The notes under the pieces: generated by a model | What the model was told of the DNA's origin: nothing | What the model saw: the letters and a program-made list of their open reading frames with translations, nothing else | Database searches by the model: none | Shown: piece after piece, positions 1-7,716 of the stretch | How positions within the stretch are numbered: the stretch's first letter is position 1 | How the letters are laid out: every line of letters starts with the position of its first letter | Source of the DNA: an uncultured bacterium | GTDB taxonomy: Bacteria; Armatimonadota; UBA5829 | Direction: 5' to 3' | Assembly (NCBI GenBank): GCA_938074205.1 | Contig: CALJES010000007.1 | Location: 1-64,000, forward strand | Length of the DNA stretch: 64,000 nucleotides | Program-made: the position numbers and the translations under genes

Positions 1-3
1 AAA

Positions 4-48
4 ACGCCTCGCAGAGCGCTCTTGCAGCCGCGAGGCGTCGGTTTTTTT
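4..48. terminator. Intrinsic terminator, probably bidirectional
   Basis: A 9-bp perfect stem (4-12 with 30-38) is followed on the plus strand by a run of seven T (42-48). On the minus strand it is followed by at least four T up to the window edge. It sits 22 bases past the stop codon of the minus-strand phosphofructokinase gene. It could also end a plus-strand gene left of the window. Confidence 0.8.
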
Positions 49-70
49 ATGGCGTGGGTTGGCGATTCGG

Positions 71-1735
71 CTATCCGCCTCTTTCGAGCCTTAGCGTGAT
101 AGTCGGGGCATCGCAAACTTCCGAAGGACCGTAGTATTGAATCGGCCCAGGAAATACGTAGCAGTCTTCGAGTGCCCACTTGTCGCGGTTGGCAGCAAAA
201 TACTTGAAAGGCTCGCCATCTAAATCCACCAGGGCTTTCTTGATAACCGGCACTTCCTTGCCCTTGCGCATCTCGATGTTGAGCATCATCGTCACAGGCG
301 TGCCGCCCGCTACCCACTCATCCGCCGGCTTGGTGAGGTTCTGCACGTTCACTGTGTAGCCAGTCAGGCCGGCGCGAACAAGCTGAGCCGCTGCATAGCC
401 CAGCGAGTAGCAGTAGTCGGCATCGAAATTGGACGGAAATACACACCTGCCTTCATATCCGAAGAAGTGCGCAAGCGGGCTGAACTTGGGCACCTTCTCG
501 CCCTTGGCCTTCATGTGTCGGAACTTATCTTGCAGCAGGTCGATGAGGAGCCGCTCCGTCTCCACCTGCGAAAGCGGAACGTTGCCGTGGCTGTCGCGCC
601 TGAGCAGGATCTCCTGGATATCCGGCGGCAACGAGCCGTACACCTCGAAGCTTCCGCTTTGAGGGTCGAACTTGGTGCTCAGATACTGTAGCCTTTCGCT
701 GTGATCTGCCAAGCTCTGGATGTATTCCTCGTCGGTGGCGAGGATCTTGCTGAGCTCGTCGATCATGCGCTTCATCTCAGGGATAAACTCGGGCAGCCCT
801 TCTGGCACGATGAGGACCCCATAGTCCTTGCCCGCCTCTGAGCGCTTGATGATGATGTCTGCTATGTAGTCGACGATTTCTCGAAGCGTCATGCCCTTCG
901 CCTGAATCTCCTCGGAGATCAGGGCGATATTCGGATGGGTTTGTAGTGCACACTCCAGCGTTACGTGGCTTGCAGCCCTACCCATCAGTCTGATGAAGTG
1001 CCAGTATTTGACTGCGGACATCGCATCTCGGCAGATATTGCCTATCAGCTCCGAGTAGAGCTTGCAGGCCGTATCGAAGCCGAATGATGCTTCTATCTGC
1101 TCGTTTTTCATGTCGCCGTCGATGGTCTTGGGCACGCCTATAATGCAGGTCTTGCAGCCTTGCGCTTTCAAATATTCGGCTAGGACGGCTGCGTTGGTGT
1201 TGGAATCGTCTCCGCCGACTATGACCAGGCCGTCCAAGCCCATCTGCTCGAAGTTGGTTTTGCAGGCTTCAAGCTCTTCGGGCTTTTCGATTTTGTCTCT
1301 GCCGGTCATTATCATGTCGAATCCGCCGGTGTTGCGGTAGGCATCGACGATTTCTGCCGTCAGTTCGCGATACTTGCCTTGGATAACGCCCTTGGGGCCT
1401 TTGAGGAAGCCGTAGAGTTTGCTCTCATGGTTTGCGGCTTTGAGGGCGTCGAACAAGCCTGCGATGACGTTGTGCCCACCAGGCGCCTGACCGCCCGAAA
1501 GCACCACGCCGACTTTGAGCGGGCCAGTTGCTAGGTTCCCGCCAGAGCCTTCTACCAGCTTGACCTCCGGCTGGCCATAGGTGTTCGGAAACAGCGTTTT
1601 GATTTGCTCTTTGTGCGTTTTCGGCTCAGTCGGGGCGCCGAACTTGACATCGATTTGCCCAGCGCGCAGAGCCTTGGGCAGTTTGGGCTGGTAAGAATAA
1701 CGTGCCTTTTGGAGAGGAGATATCTCGCCTGTCAT
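71..1735 (-). CDS. pfp: Pyrophosphate--fructose 6-phosphate 1-phosphotransferase (PPi-PFK), long plant-type form
   Basis: This cytoplasmic enzyme reversibly phosphorylates fructose 6-phosphate using pyrophosphate, so it can serve both glycolysis and gluconeogenesis. The 554 residues match the long PFP clade. Visible motifs are the nucleotide/PPi-binding GGQAPGGHN (81-89), GGDDSNT (174-180) and PKTIDGD (202-208). The Asp after GGD and the Lys of PKTIDGD mark PPi- rather than ATP-dependent enzymes. MGRAASH (251-257) is the substrate-binding segment. The start has an AGAGGAAAAGAG purine stretch upstream. A promoter (1815-1843) lies on the same strand about 80 bases upstream and a terminator follows. 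The gene is monocistronic. Identity is very secure. Confidence 0.95.
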   Translation of the reverse strand: MTGEISPLQKARYSYQPKLPKALRAGQIDVKFGAPTEPKTHKEQIKTLFPNTYGQPEVKLVEGSGGNLATGPLKVGVVLSGGQAPGGHNVIAGLFDALKAANHESKLYGFLKGPKGVIQGKYRELTAEIVDAYRNTGGFDMIMTGRDKIEKPEELEACKTNFEQMGLDGLVIVGGDDSNTNAAVLAEYLKAQGCKTCIIGVPKTIDGDMKNEQIEASFGFDTACKLYSELIGNICRDAMSAVKYWHFIRLMGRAASHVTLECALQTHPNIALISEEIQAKGMTLREIVDYIADIIIKRSEAGKDYGVLIVPEGLPEFIPEMKRMIDELSKILATDEEYIQSLADHSERLQYLSTKFDPQSGSFEVYGSLPPDIQEILLRRDSHGNVPLSQVETERLLIDLLQDKFRHMKAKGEKVPKFSPLAHFFGYEGRCVFPSNFDADYCYSLGYAAAQLVRAGLTGYTVNVQNLTKPADEWVAGGTPVTMMLNIEMRKGKEVPVIKKALVDLDGEPFKYFAANRDKWALEDCYVFPGPIQYYGPSEVCDAPTITLRLERGG

Positions 1736-1814
1736 AGTACTCTTTTCCTCTTGCTAATAGACTGGTTTTGCGCCGCTGCCCTTTTTGGGGGCAGCATAAT
1801 CCGTCCGAGATACT

Positions 1815-1843
1815 ATTATACTCGCGCCGCAAGACGTTGGCAA
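1815..1843 (-). promoter_or_regulatory. Sigma-70 type promoter of the PPi-PFK gene
   Basis: On the minus strand, TTGCCA (1838-1843), a 17-base spacer and a perfect TATAAT (1815-1820) read toward the PPi-PFK start. The leader holds a 7-bp hairpin (1775-1781 with 1789-1795) whose loop is A-rich on the transcript. It lacks a T-tract, so it is not a terminator. Confidence 0.7.
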
Positions 1844-1963
1844 AGCCGAATTCGGAGCCTGGGATGCCGGATGGAATGCCTCCTGTAACCGGCAAACTTT
1901 AGGGTTCGTCTATGCAGATGAACGAGGCAGCGCGCGAAAAGATGTGAACGGAGGTGGAACGAA

Positions 1964-2989
1964 ATGAAAGTAGCAAAGTTTTCGGTATTGACCGTGGGCT
2001 TGCTTGTCGCGTTCATTTTTGCCGTGCAGGCGGTGTGTGCTCTAGCCCAGGAGGGGGCGAAGCCTCAGTGGTGGGGGAAACCGCCGAAAGAGGCTGTAGG
2101 CGAGAGGCCGGTGGTGCACGGGAAGGTGGCGCAGGTATCTGACACGAATATCGCCGTGCAGACCCCTGAGGGCGTCAAGCAATTCGCGGTCACAGCGCAG
2201 ACGCGCGTCCTGGTGCGCGGTCAGAAGGCCTCGATTGCGGATGTGAGGGTAGGTGATCCGGTGATTGTGAGGTTCCGGCCGGTGCCTGAGGGCGTGCTGA
2301 CTGCGCTGCAGATTTTGGTGCCGAAGCCGATGATCGCGGGTCGAATCGTGCGGATTGAGGGGAACAACGTGATCGTCGCTGAGATGCCGATTAAGCCAAG
2401 ACCGAATCCGCCTGTGGGCGTGCAGCCTGGGCAGCCTCAGCCTCCATCCAAAGCCCGCGGCCTGAAGGCTGTTCCGGGGGCGAGGCTACCGGCTCAGAAG
2501 CGAGCCCCGGTGGCGGGGGCAGCGCCCCGCCCTCACAATGAGAAGGGAGCTCCGGTAGTCCAGCCGCGGATTGAGAGGCCGGAACCGGGACCTGAGAGGG
2601 TTATCCAGGTTACAAATGGCACCAGGTATACTTCTCGCGGCTACGAGGGCACTATTCAAGACCTGAGAGTCGGTTACTTCGTGCGAGCTACCGGAAACTT
2701 CAATGGAGAGGCTCTTGTAGCAGACCACGTGGAGTTCTTGCCTATGGTAGCCAAGGGCACCGTGACCGCTATCGAGAACGGCATTATCACGGTGAAGGCG
2801 GTTCGGCAGTTCACAGTGCAGCTTCAGCCGACCCAGGCGACAGTTGTATGGGTAAAACCGCGTGTGGCGCCAAATAAGCGCGGCACTCTCAACGACGTGA
2901 AGGTCGGATCTCCTGTGGACGTGGGTTACCATCCGGCAGGGGGCGGCCCTGGGCAGCTTCTGTGGATCGCGGTTTACACCGGAATGTAG
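1964..2989 (+). CDS. Secreted protein with DUF5666-like repeats
   Basis: The 341-residue protein has an N-terminal signal peptide (hydrophobic residues about 8-30). Three copies of a small beta-rich module follow, at about 45-110, 112-255 (interrupted by a Pro/Arg-rich insert at about 145-205) and 260-335. Each copy has the pattern G-x-V-x-x-(h)-x(3)-I-x-V and ends in D-(h)-(K/R)-V-G-x-x-V, which is typical of DUF5666. The family is uncharacterised and usually extracytoplasmic. GGAGGTGG at 1950-1957 fixes the ATG at 1964. A clear terminator follows (3037-3077), so the gene is a single unit. I cannot assign a function. Confidence 0.75.
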   Translation: MKVAKFSVLTVGLLVAFIFAVQAVCALAQEGAKPQWWGKPPKEAVGERPVVHGKVAQVSDTNIAVQTPEGVKQFAVTAQTRVLVRGQKASIADVRVGDPVIVRFRPVPEGVLTALQILVPKPMIAGRIVRIEGNNVIVAEMPIKPRPNPPVGVQPGQPQPPSKARGLKAVPGARLPAQKRAPVAGAAPRPHNEKGAPVVQPRIERPEPGPERVIQVTNGTRYTSRGYEGTIQDLRVGYFVRATGNFNGEALVADHVEFLPMVAKGTVTAIENGIITVKAVRQFTVQLQPTQATVVWVKPRVAPNKRGTLNDVKVGSPVDVGYHPAGGGPGQLLWIAVYTGM

Positions 2990-3036
2990 GCGACACCGCC
3001 AATCTAGCTCGCCTGTAACGGCGAGTAGCTAACATC

Positions 3037-3077
3037 AGCGCGGCGAGAGTTTGCAGCTTGCCGCGCTTTTTCTTTTC
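3037..3077 (+). terminator. Intrinsic terminator of the DUF5666 gene
   Basis: An 8-bp GC-rich stem (3037-3044 with 3060-3067) is followed by TTTTTCTTTTC. A shorter hairpin at 3008-3025 precedes it. Confidence 0.8.
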
Positions 3078-3150
3078 GTCTGGCGAACTTGTCGCATCCA
3101 ACCTGCGCATCCAAACTCCGCCTACAAACAAGCATTTTCACCTAGTGTAC

Positions 3151-3167
3151 TTGGCACGAATTCTGCA
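3151..3167 (+). promoter_or_regulatory. Sigma-54 (-24/-12) promoter of the DUF5658 gene
   Basis: TTGGCAC (3151-3157) and CTGCA (3163-3167) place the invariant GG and GC dinucleotides exactly 10 bases apart, as sigma-54 holoenzyme requires. The start codon of the DUF5658 gene is about 45 bases beyond the expected transcription start. Confidence 0.7.
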
Positions 3168-3224
3168 AGTTCTTCTTACGTCGGCCTGTAGATTGGAGTA
3201 TCGTCGCGGAGGAAGGATGGTTGG

Positions 3225-3533
3225 ATGAGACTGAAGTTGTGTGCTGAAAGCTTGGTTTTGTCAGCGATATGTCTTACGGACATGCTGCTCACGCTCTATT
3301 TTGTTATGGCGGGCTTGGCCGTAGAGCAGAATCCCATTATGGCGGCATGCATCGAGCACAGTCCGTTAACTTTTGTAATCGTAAAGATTTTGAGCTTTTT
3401 GCCATTTGTGATAGGGGTGGAAATCTACCGTCGGAGAAGTCCCTATTTTGCTAGGGTTGTCTGTCGGGCTGCGATAGGAGTTTACGTGGTGATGTTTGTG
3501 GTGCTGACGGCCGCGGTTAATCTGCCATTATAA
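3225..3533 (+). CDS. Small inner-membrane protein, DUF5658 family
   Basis: The 102-residue protein has three predicted membrane helices (about 8-32, 44-64 and 76-100). The segment D-x-L-L-T-x(9)-E-x-N-P-(h)-M is the hallmark of DUF5658. No function is established for the family. GGAGGAAGG (3208-3216) has correct spacing to the ATG at 3225. A strong sigma-54 type promoter lies upstream, which suggests activator-controlled expression. The gene stands alone, with a long inverted repeat after it. Confidence 0.7.
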   Translation: MRLKLCAESLVLSAICLTDMLLTLYFVMAGLAVEQNPIMAACIEHSPLTFVIVKILSFLPFVIGVEIYRRRSPYFARVVCRAAIGVYVVMFVVLTAAVNLPL

Positions 3534-3557
3534 GCCTATGTGCCTGCCCGCTCCCTT

Positions 3558-3611
3558 GTAACCGGCCGGACGCCGACCTCCGGCCGGTTACGCTTGTATA
3601 AGGCTTTTTTC
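3558..3611. terminator. 12-bp inverted repeat, probable terminator between convergent genes
   Basis: A perfect 12-bp stem (3558-3569 with 3580-3591) lies between the convergent genes 3225-3533 and 3643-4179. The T-run (about 3606-3611) is displaced 14 bases from the stem, so termination efficiency is uncertain. Confidence 0.5.
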
Positions 3612-3642
3612 GTGGATAGTTTTGGGTTTCGAATTGCCGACG

Positions 3643-4179
3643 TTAATGGTTACGATGGCGGTACGCGGGGCGGTTGACTTCGCTCAGATAAACCTCGTAC
3701 CACCCCGCGTAGCGCCCCTGGGCATAAGCCGCCTGCAGCTTACGCTTTGCCTTTGTTAGCAGTCTGCGTACCATCGATCGGCTCTTCTTGAGAATGCGCG
3801 CTATTTGCTTTTGTGGAAGCCCGTCCAGATAAAGCTCGAAAACGATTTCCTCCCAGACGCTGAGCCTGGCAATCTGCAATAGCTCGGTTATCTGTCGGTG
3901 GAAGAGGTAGTAGTGAATTTCCTGGGTCAGGGCTGACGGCTGTGACGTGCTCGAGCACAGGTCGCGGTCTTTAGCTATTTTGCGGCTGAGCACACGTTCG
4001 GTATAGATGCCTGATGCGCTTCCGAGCGCACCAATAGCAGCTAGCAGTTCATCCGTTTTGGCCTCTAGATCTCGCGCTTCGCTTGGCGCGAAGAGGCCCT
4101 CTGGCCGGAAGTTTTCCGATATGGCTGATTGCGGCTGAGTTTGGGGATTTTCTTTAGGGATAGTTTTTGTGACGAACAT
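3643..4179 (-). CDS. DNA-binding protein with C-terminal sigma-70 region 4-like helix-turn-helix
   Basis: In this 178-residue protein, the first ~100 residues match no family I know. The C-terminal third (about 118-160) has the pattern of a sigma-70 region 4 or LuxR-type HTH: L-x-G-L-P-Q-K-Q-I-A-x-I-L-x-K-S-R-x-x-V-R-R-L-L. It has no region 2, so it is unlikely to be a complete sigma factor. An AGGAG site precedes the start. Its promoter is surrounded by direct repeats and palindromes (4200-4273), which fits autoregulation (inference). It is transcribed away from hldE. Confidence 0.6.
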   Translation of the reverse strand: MFVTKTIPKENPQTQPQSAISENFRPEGLFAPSEARDLEAKTDELLAAIGALGSASGIYTERVLSRKIAKDRDLCSSTSQPSALTQEIHYYLFHRQITELLQIARLSVWEEIVFELYLDGLPQKQIARILKKSRSMVRRLLTKAKRKLQAAYAQGRYAGWYEVYLSEVNRPAYRHRNH

Positions 4180-4199
4180 TGGTTTCTCCTGATGATTCT

Positions 4200-4260
4200 C
4201 GAGATATATCTCGCCATCCTGGCGCCATTTTGTTCACTGATAGTAGTGTACACTGTTCAC
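4200..4260 (-). promoter_or_regulatory. Candidate operators over the HTH gene promoter
   Basis: Two identical heptamers GTGAACA (minus strand, 4254-4260 and 4231-4237) lie 23 bases apart, one in the promoter spacer and one near the transcription start. A 10-bp palindrome AGTGTACACT (4245-4254) covers the -10. A 14-bp perfect palindrome CGAGATATATCTCG (4200-4213) lies in the leader. The regulator that binds is unknown; the HTH protein itself is the obvious candidate. Confidence 0.5.
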
Positions 4261-4273
4261 CACTAGTTGTCAA
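4245..4273 (-). promoter_or_regulatory. Sigma-70 promoter of the HTH gene
   Basis: On the minus strand, TTGACA (4268-4273), a 17-base spacer and TACACT (4245-4250) read toward the start at 4179. This is one of the best -35/-10 pairs in the window. Confidence 0.75.
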
Positions 4274-4380
4274 TACCATGGGGCGATTTTTTGCGGATTG
4301 TTTTTTTGGCGGATGCGCAGTTGCATTTGGCGGGGCGACTTTGGGGACGAAAGAGGCGGTTTGACTGGATTAGTTACGGA

Positions 4381-4408
4381 TTGTAATATGTCGCATGCAA
4401 TATATGAT
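4381..4408 (+). promoter_or_regulatory. Possible promoter of hldE
   Basis: TTGTAA (4381-4386), a 16-base spacer and TATGAT (4403-4408) lie 22 bases before the hldE start. The match is moderate. Confidence 0.4.
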
Positions 4409-4430
4409 AGTCCCATACAAAGGATAGGCA

Positions 4431-5915
4431 ATGTTTAGTAATCACTCCGCGGTTTTAGAGTGTGTAGAAAAGGGTTTCGGCGGCAGGAAGCTGCTGGTTG
4501 TGGGCGATTTTATGCTTGATCGGCACATCAGGGGGAGTGTATCGCGGATTTCTCCTGAGGCGCCGGTTCCCATTGTTGCTGTTACTTCGCGCTGTTCGTC
4601 TGCTGGAGGCGCTGGCAATGTGGCCGTGAATGCGGCGAAGCTTGGGCTTAAGGTATGTGCTTGCGGGTTCGTTGGCAAGGATGCTGAAGGGAACGAGCTG
4701 TGTCGGCTTCTAGAGGAGAGCGGGGTTTCGACGAAAAGCTTGCTGCGCTTGTCGCGTCGAACCACCACCAAAACTCGGATCATCGGCGGCCACCAGCAGA
4801 TTTTGCGCCTAGATGAGGAGGAGCTGGGCGATTTCGACCGCCGGGCATATGCTCGCTTGCTCAAGTGTGTTAAAAGCGAACTTGCGGACGGGGTTTCGGG
4901 CGTTATCCTATCGGACTATGCCAAGGGGACGTTGAGCGAGTCGTTCTGTCGGAAGGTGATAGGTGAGTGTAAAAGGTTGGGGGTGCCGGTTTTTGTTGAC
5001 CCGAAGGCTCCCGACTACTCGCGATACGCCAGAGCGACGGCAATCACGCCGAATCGATCTGAGCTTTCTGCGGTTTGTCGAATAGACTCGGGCAATCTGG
5101 ACGATCTAACAGCGGCAGCGGCAAAGATCCGCAAGGATCTGGGTTTGGAGTTTGTGGTTGTGACGCTGGGCGAGGGTGGTCTTGCGCTGGTGGACGATGG
5201 TGGCTGGGAGCACGTGAGTGCAATGGCTCAGGACGTTTTCGATGTCACCGGCGCCGGGGACACGGTGATAGCGGTGCTTGCGTCTTGTATAGCGGCAGGG
5301 CTTGACGTTCGCGATGCGGTTCGGTTAGCTAACCTGGCTGCTGGGGTGGTTGTCGGCAAATTGGGAACGGCGGCGATAAGCCGCAAGGAGCTGTTGGATG
5401 CGATTGCGCTAGGGCAGGCGCGCATGACATCTCAAAAGATTTGCACGCTAGATGTGTTGCTGGAGAGGGTTGCCCAGTGGCGAGCCAGAGGCGAGGTGAT
5501 AGCGTTTACGAACGGCTGTTTCGATGTGTTGCACGCTGGGCATGTTACTTATTTGCAGAAGGCGCGTGCGGAGGCTGATAGGCTCATCGTCGGGCTCAAT
5601 TCGGATAGCTCCGTGCGCAGGCTCAAAGGCCCGACTAGGCCTATTGTGGGTCAGGAGCAAAGGGCGATAGTGTTGGCTGCATTGGCGTCGGTTGATGCCG
5701 TAGTTATCTTCGACGAGGACACCCCTATCGAGCTAATAAAAGCTATAAGGCCGGACGTTTTGGTGAAAGGCAGCGATTATACTGAGGATAGGGTGGTCGG
5801 GGCGCGCGAGGTGAAATCGTGGGGAGGCAGGGTGGTGCTGGTTCCGATCGTAGAGGGTCAATCCACGACGGGTATTGTTATGAAAATTAAGGCCGAAGCA
5901 AACACCTCGGCCTAA
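4431..5915 (+). CDS. hldE: Bifunctional D-beta-D-heptose 7-phosphate kinase / D-beta-D-heptose 1-phosphate adenylyltransferase
   Basis: HldE performs two steps of ADP-heptose synthesis for the lipopolysaccharide inner core, so the organism probably has an outer membrane. Residues 1-325 form a PfkB-type sugar kinase, with GDFMLDRHI near the N-terminus, GGAGNVAVNAAKLG and the catalytic DVTGAGDT. Residues about 345-494 form a cytidylyltransferase-like nucleotidyl transferase, with FTNGCFDVLHAGH (HxGH type) and KGSDYTEDRVVG. Both active sites are intact and the length (494) is near the usual 475. No other lipopolysaccharide genes flank it. Confidence 0.93.
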   Translation: MFSNHSAVLECVEKGFGGRKLLVVGDFMLDRHIRGSVSRISPEAPVPIVAVTSRCSSAGGAGNVAVNAAKLGLKVCACGFVGKDAEGNELCRLLEESGVSTKSLLRLSRRTTTKTRIIGGHQQILRLDEEELGDFDRRAYARLLKCVKSELADGVSGVILSDYAKGTLSESFCRKVIGECKRLGVPVFVDPKAPDYSRYARATAITPNRSELSAVCRIDSGNLDDLTAAAAKIRKDLGLEFVVVTLGEGGLALVDDGGWEHVSAMAQDVFDVTGAGDTVIAVLASCIAAGLDVRDAVRLANLAAGVVVGKLGTAAISRKELLDAIALGQARMTSQKICTLDVLLERVAQWRARGEVIAFTNGCFDVLHAGHVTYLQKARAEADRLIVGLNSDSSVRRLKGPTRPIVGQEQRAIVLAALASVDAVVIFDEDTPIELIKAIRPDVLVKGSDYTEDRVVGAREVKSWGGRVVLVPIVEGQSTTGIVMKIKAEANTSA

Positions 5916-5965
5916 CAACTGCAATTTCTGCCCTAAGGTTGATTGATTAGGATTACTAAGTTTTC

Positions 5966-6628
5966 CTAGCTTCTCCTCTTGATCCAACTGCCCAGGCCAA
6001 GCAAGCCCGTCAAAAGTGCTATCAGGCTGCCCGGTTCCGGCACCAGGGTGATCACGCCGTTCAAGCCGGTCAGATCGTTCGAGTGAGATGCGCCGGCGTC
6101 TACCGCAAACCGCAGGTAGTCACCCGCGTTGAGCGATAGGTCGAGAATGTCGAATGTTACGGTATTTGTGCCGGAGACTGTCGCAGAGAACAGGGTCCGC
6201 GCGGGGGTGTTCACAAAGATCCGCGCGGTGGTGGAGTTGCCGCTAAGCAGCCCGTAGAAACTTCCCTGCAGCGCGTACAGTCCGCCTTGAGGCACCTGCC
6301 AGCTCAATACAGCCCACTCGGTTCCGTAGATGCTGCCGTTAACGCAGGGCGCTAGCTGGACATGCGAGTTCTTCATTACGTATGGCCTGACGCTGGACTG
6401 ACCCGGCGTATTAAAGTTGTAGGGCGCAGTTCGGGTCAAGTCTCGAAATATTCCAGAGCCCGGGTTGTATGCCTGTGCGTAGAACCCGTTGTCACCCTGG
6501 TAGTTGGGGAAGAGTGTTACTATGTCCACGCTTCCCCCTGTGGCGTATGCTGCTTCGGCCGACAGCGCTAGCACTAGTGCGAGGACAAGTGGCATTCCCC
6601 TAATGGCAGAAATGGCTGTCTTTTTCAT
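5966..6628 (-). CDS. PEP-CTERM sorting domain protein
   Basis: This 220-residue exported protein has a signal peptide (MKKTAI, hydrophobic to about residue 25). A central domain of about 160 residues looks beta-rich and matches nothing I know. The C-terminus is a textbook PEP-CTERM signal: VPEPGS, a hydrophobic helix, then KRRS. Exosortase would cleave it and link or release the protein at the cell surface; no exosortase gene is in the window. I chose the start at 6628 because GGAGG lies 8 bases upstream. An ATG at 6643 would put that site inside the gene. A sigma-54 promoter and an enhancer-like palindrome precede it. Confidence 0.85.
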   Translation of the reverse strand: MKKTAISAIRGMPLVLALVLALSAEAAYATGGSVDIVTLFPNYQGDNGFYAQAYNPGSGIFRDLTRTAPYNFNTPGQSSVRPYVMKNSHVQLAPCVNGSIYGTEWAVLSWQVPQGGLYALQGSFYGLLSGNSTTARIFVNTPARTLFSATVSGTNTVTFDILDLSLNAGDYLRFAVDAGASHSNDLTGLNGVITLVPEPGSLIALLTGLLGLGSWIKRRS

Positions 6629-6689
6629 AGTCGTTTCCTCCATGTGGATATATTAGCATATTTGTGGCAAAAGCGCCACTTTTAATTTG

Positions 6690-6706
6690 TGCAAGAATTG
6701 TGCCAA
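6690..6706 (-). promoter_or_regulatory. Sigma-54 promoter of the PEP-CTERM gene
   Basis: On the minus strand, TTGGCAC (6700-6706), five bases and TTGCA (6690-6694) give GG and GC spaced by 10 bases. This is close to the sigma-54 consensus. The predicted transcription start is about 50 bases before the PEP-CTERM start codon. Regulation of PEP-CTERM genes by the PrsK/PrsR-RpoN system is known in other bacteria. Confidence 0.8.
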
Positions 6707-6767
6707 TGGCGGTTGTTGAGCTGGTGTGGGTGGTTGCGCCAGGTGGATATGAGATTGTGAGATTTGC

Positions 6768-6783
6768 GATCTTCTGGGAGATC
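6768..6783. promoter_or_regulatory. Candidate enhancer-binding site for the sigma-54 promoter
   Basis: The inverted repeat GATCT-N6-AGATC lies about 65-80 bases upstream of the -24 element. That is the usual distance for a bacterial enhancer-binding protein site. The regulator is unknown. Confidence 0.4.
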
Positions 6784-6822
6784 CTATTGGTGGGCTCCTT
6801 CTTTACGGGCACAATATGTCGG

Positions 6823-7716
6823 CTATCCGGCTTGGAAGAATGCGTCCAGCCAGTGCTTTGCTATGGCGGCGCGCAGCTTCTTGAGCGCTCTGGCTTCTAA
6901 CTGTCGGACTCGCTCTCGCGTTATGTGAAGCTCCTGTCCGATCTCCTGCAGGGTTGCGGTTACGCCGTCTTTCAGACCGAACCGCCTTTCTATTATCAGC
7001 CGCTCCTGCGGGTTTAACCAGCCTATTAACTGATGCACCATCAGCAGCGCTTCGTGGCGCACGGCGTCGTCTTCGGGGTTTATGCAGTTGGTTTCACACA
7101 ACCGCTCGAGAAGCGACAGTGCGCCGTCTTCACTGGGTACTTCGTCCAGCGATACCACTGCTTCAGCAGCCTCAATCAAGCGCATTACTTTCTCCCGAGG
7201 CATTTCTAGGAGCTCGCAGAGCTCTTCGATAGAGGGATCTCTTCCCCATTCGTTATGGAATGTGATCTTGACCTTGTTGAGTTTACGGATGGCTTGGATA
7301 ATGTAGCTGGGCACCCTGATTGTGCGTCTTTGCCGTTCGATTGCCCTGGTGATGGCTTGGCGAATCCAGGCGACGGCGTAGGTAGAGAAGCGGAACCCTC
7401 TTTCGGGGTCAAATAACTCGACGGCTTTTATGAGACCGATGTTGCCTTCTTGAATTAAGTCGGGAAGAGGCACACCCGAGCGCGAGTAGACCTTGGCAAC
7501 GCTGACTACGAGCCTCAAGTTAGATTCTATTAACTTTTTCTTTGCTTGCTCGTCGCCTGCTTTTGCTTTCCGGGCCAGGTCACGTTCCTCTTCAGCATCC
7601 AGTTGAGGCCATCGACCGATACGATTTAGATACAAATCCATCGAATCGTCGATCTCGGAAGCTTCGGGCAGTAGCTCTTCCATTTCCGGCTGTGTCAAAT
7701 CGAGCGAATCGCTCAT
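6823..7716 (-). CDS. RNA polymerase sigma factor, sigma-70 group 1/2 (SigA/RpoD-like)
   Basis: The 297-residue protein contains region 1.2 (about 25-60), region 2 with [13 protein letters not shown] and the -10-recognition helix [13 protein letters not shown], region 3 (about 130-205), and region 4 with a C-terminal HTH ([18 protein letters not shown]). It lacks region 1.1 and is short for a primary sigma factor, so it may be either the housekeeping factor or a group 2 paralogue. The start at 7716 is set by GGAGG nine bases upstream. The ATG at 7752 would translate that site. An unusually long gene-free stretch precedes it. Confidence 0.88.
   Translation of the reverse strand: MSDSLDLTQPEMEELLPEASEIDDSMDLYLNRIGRWPQLDAEEERDLARKAKAGDEQAKKKLIESNLRLVVSVAKVYSRSGVPLPDLIQEGNIGLIKAVELFDPERGFRFSTYAVAWIRQAITRAIERQRRTIRVPSYIIQAIRKLNKVKITFHNEWGRDPSIEELCELLEMPREKVMRLIEAAEAVVSLDEVPSEDGALSLLERLCETNCINPEDDAVRHEALLMVHQLIGWLNPQERLIIERRFGLKDGVTATLQEIGQELHITRERVRQLEARALKKLRAAIAKHWLDAFFQAG

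Noticed and set aside
6664-6900. 78-codon plus-strand open frame
   Set aside because: It runs over the sigma-54 promoter and the 3' end of the sigma factor gene and has no recognisable protein features.
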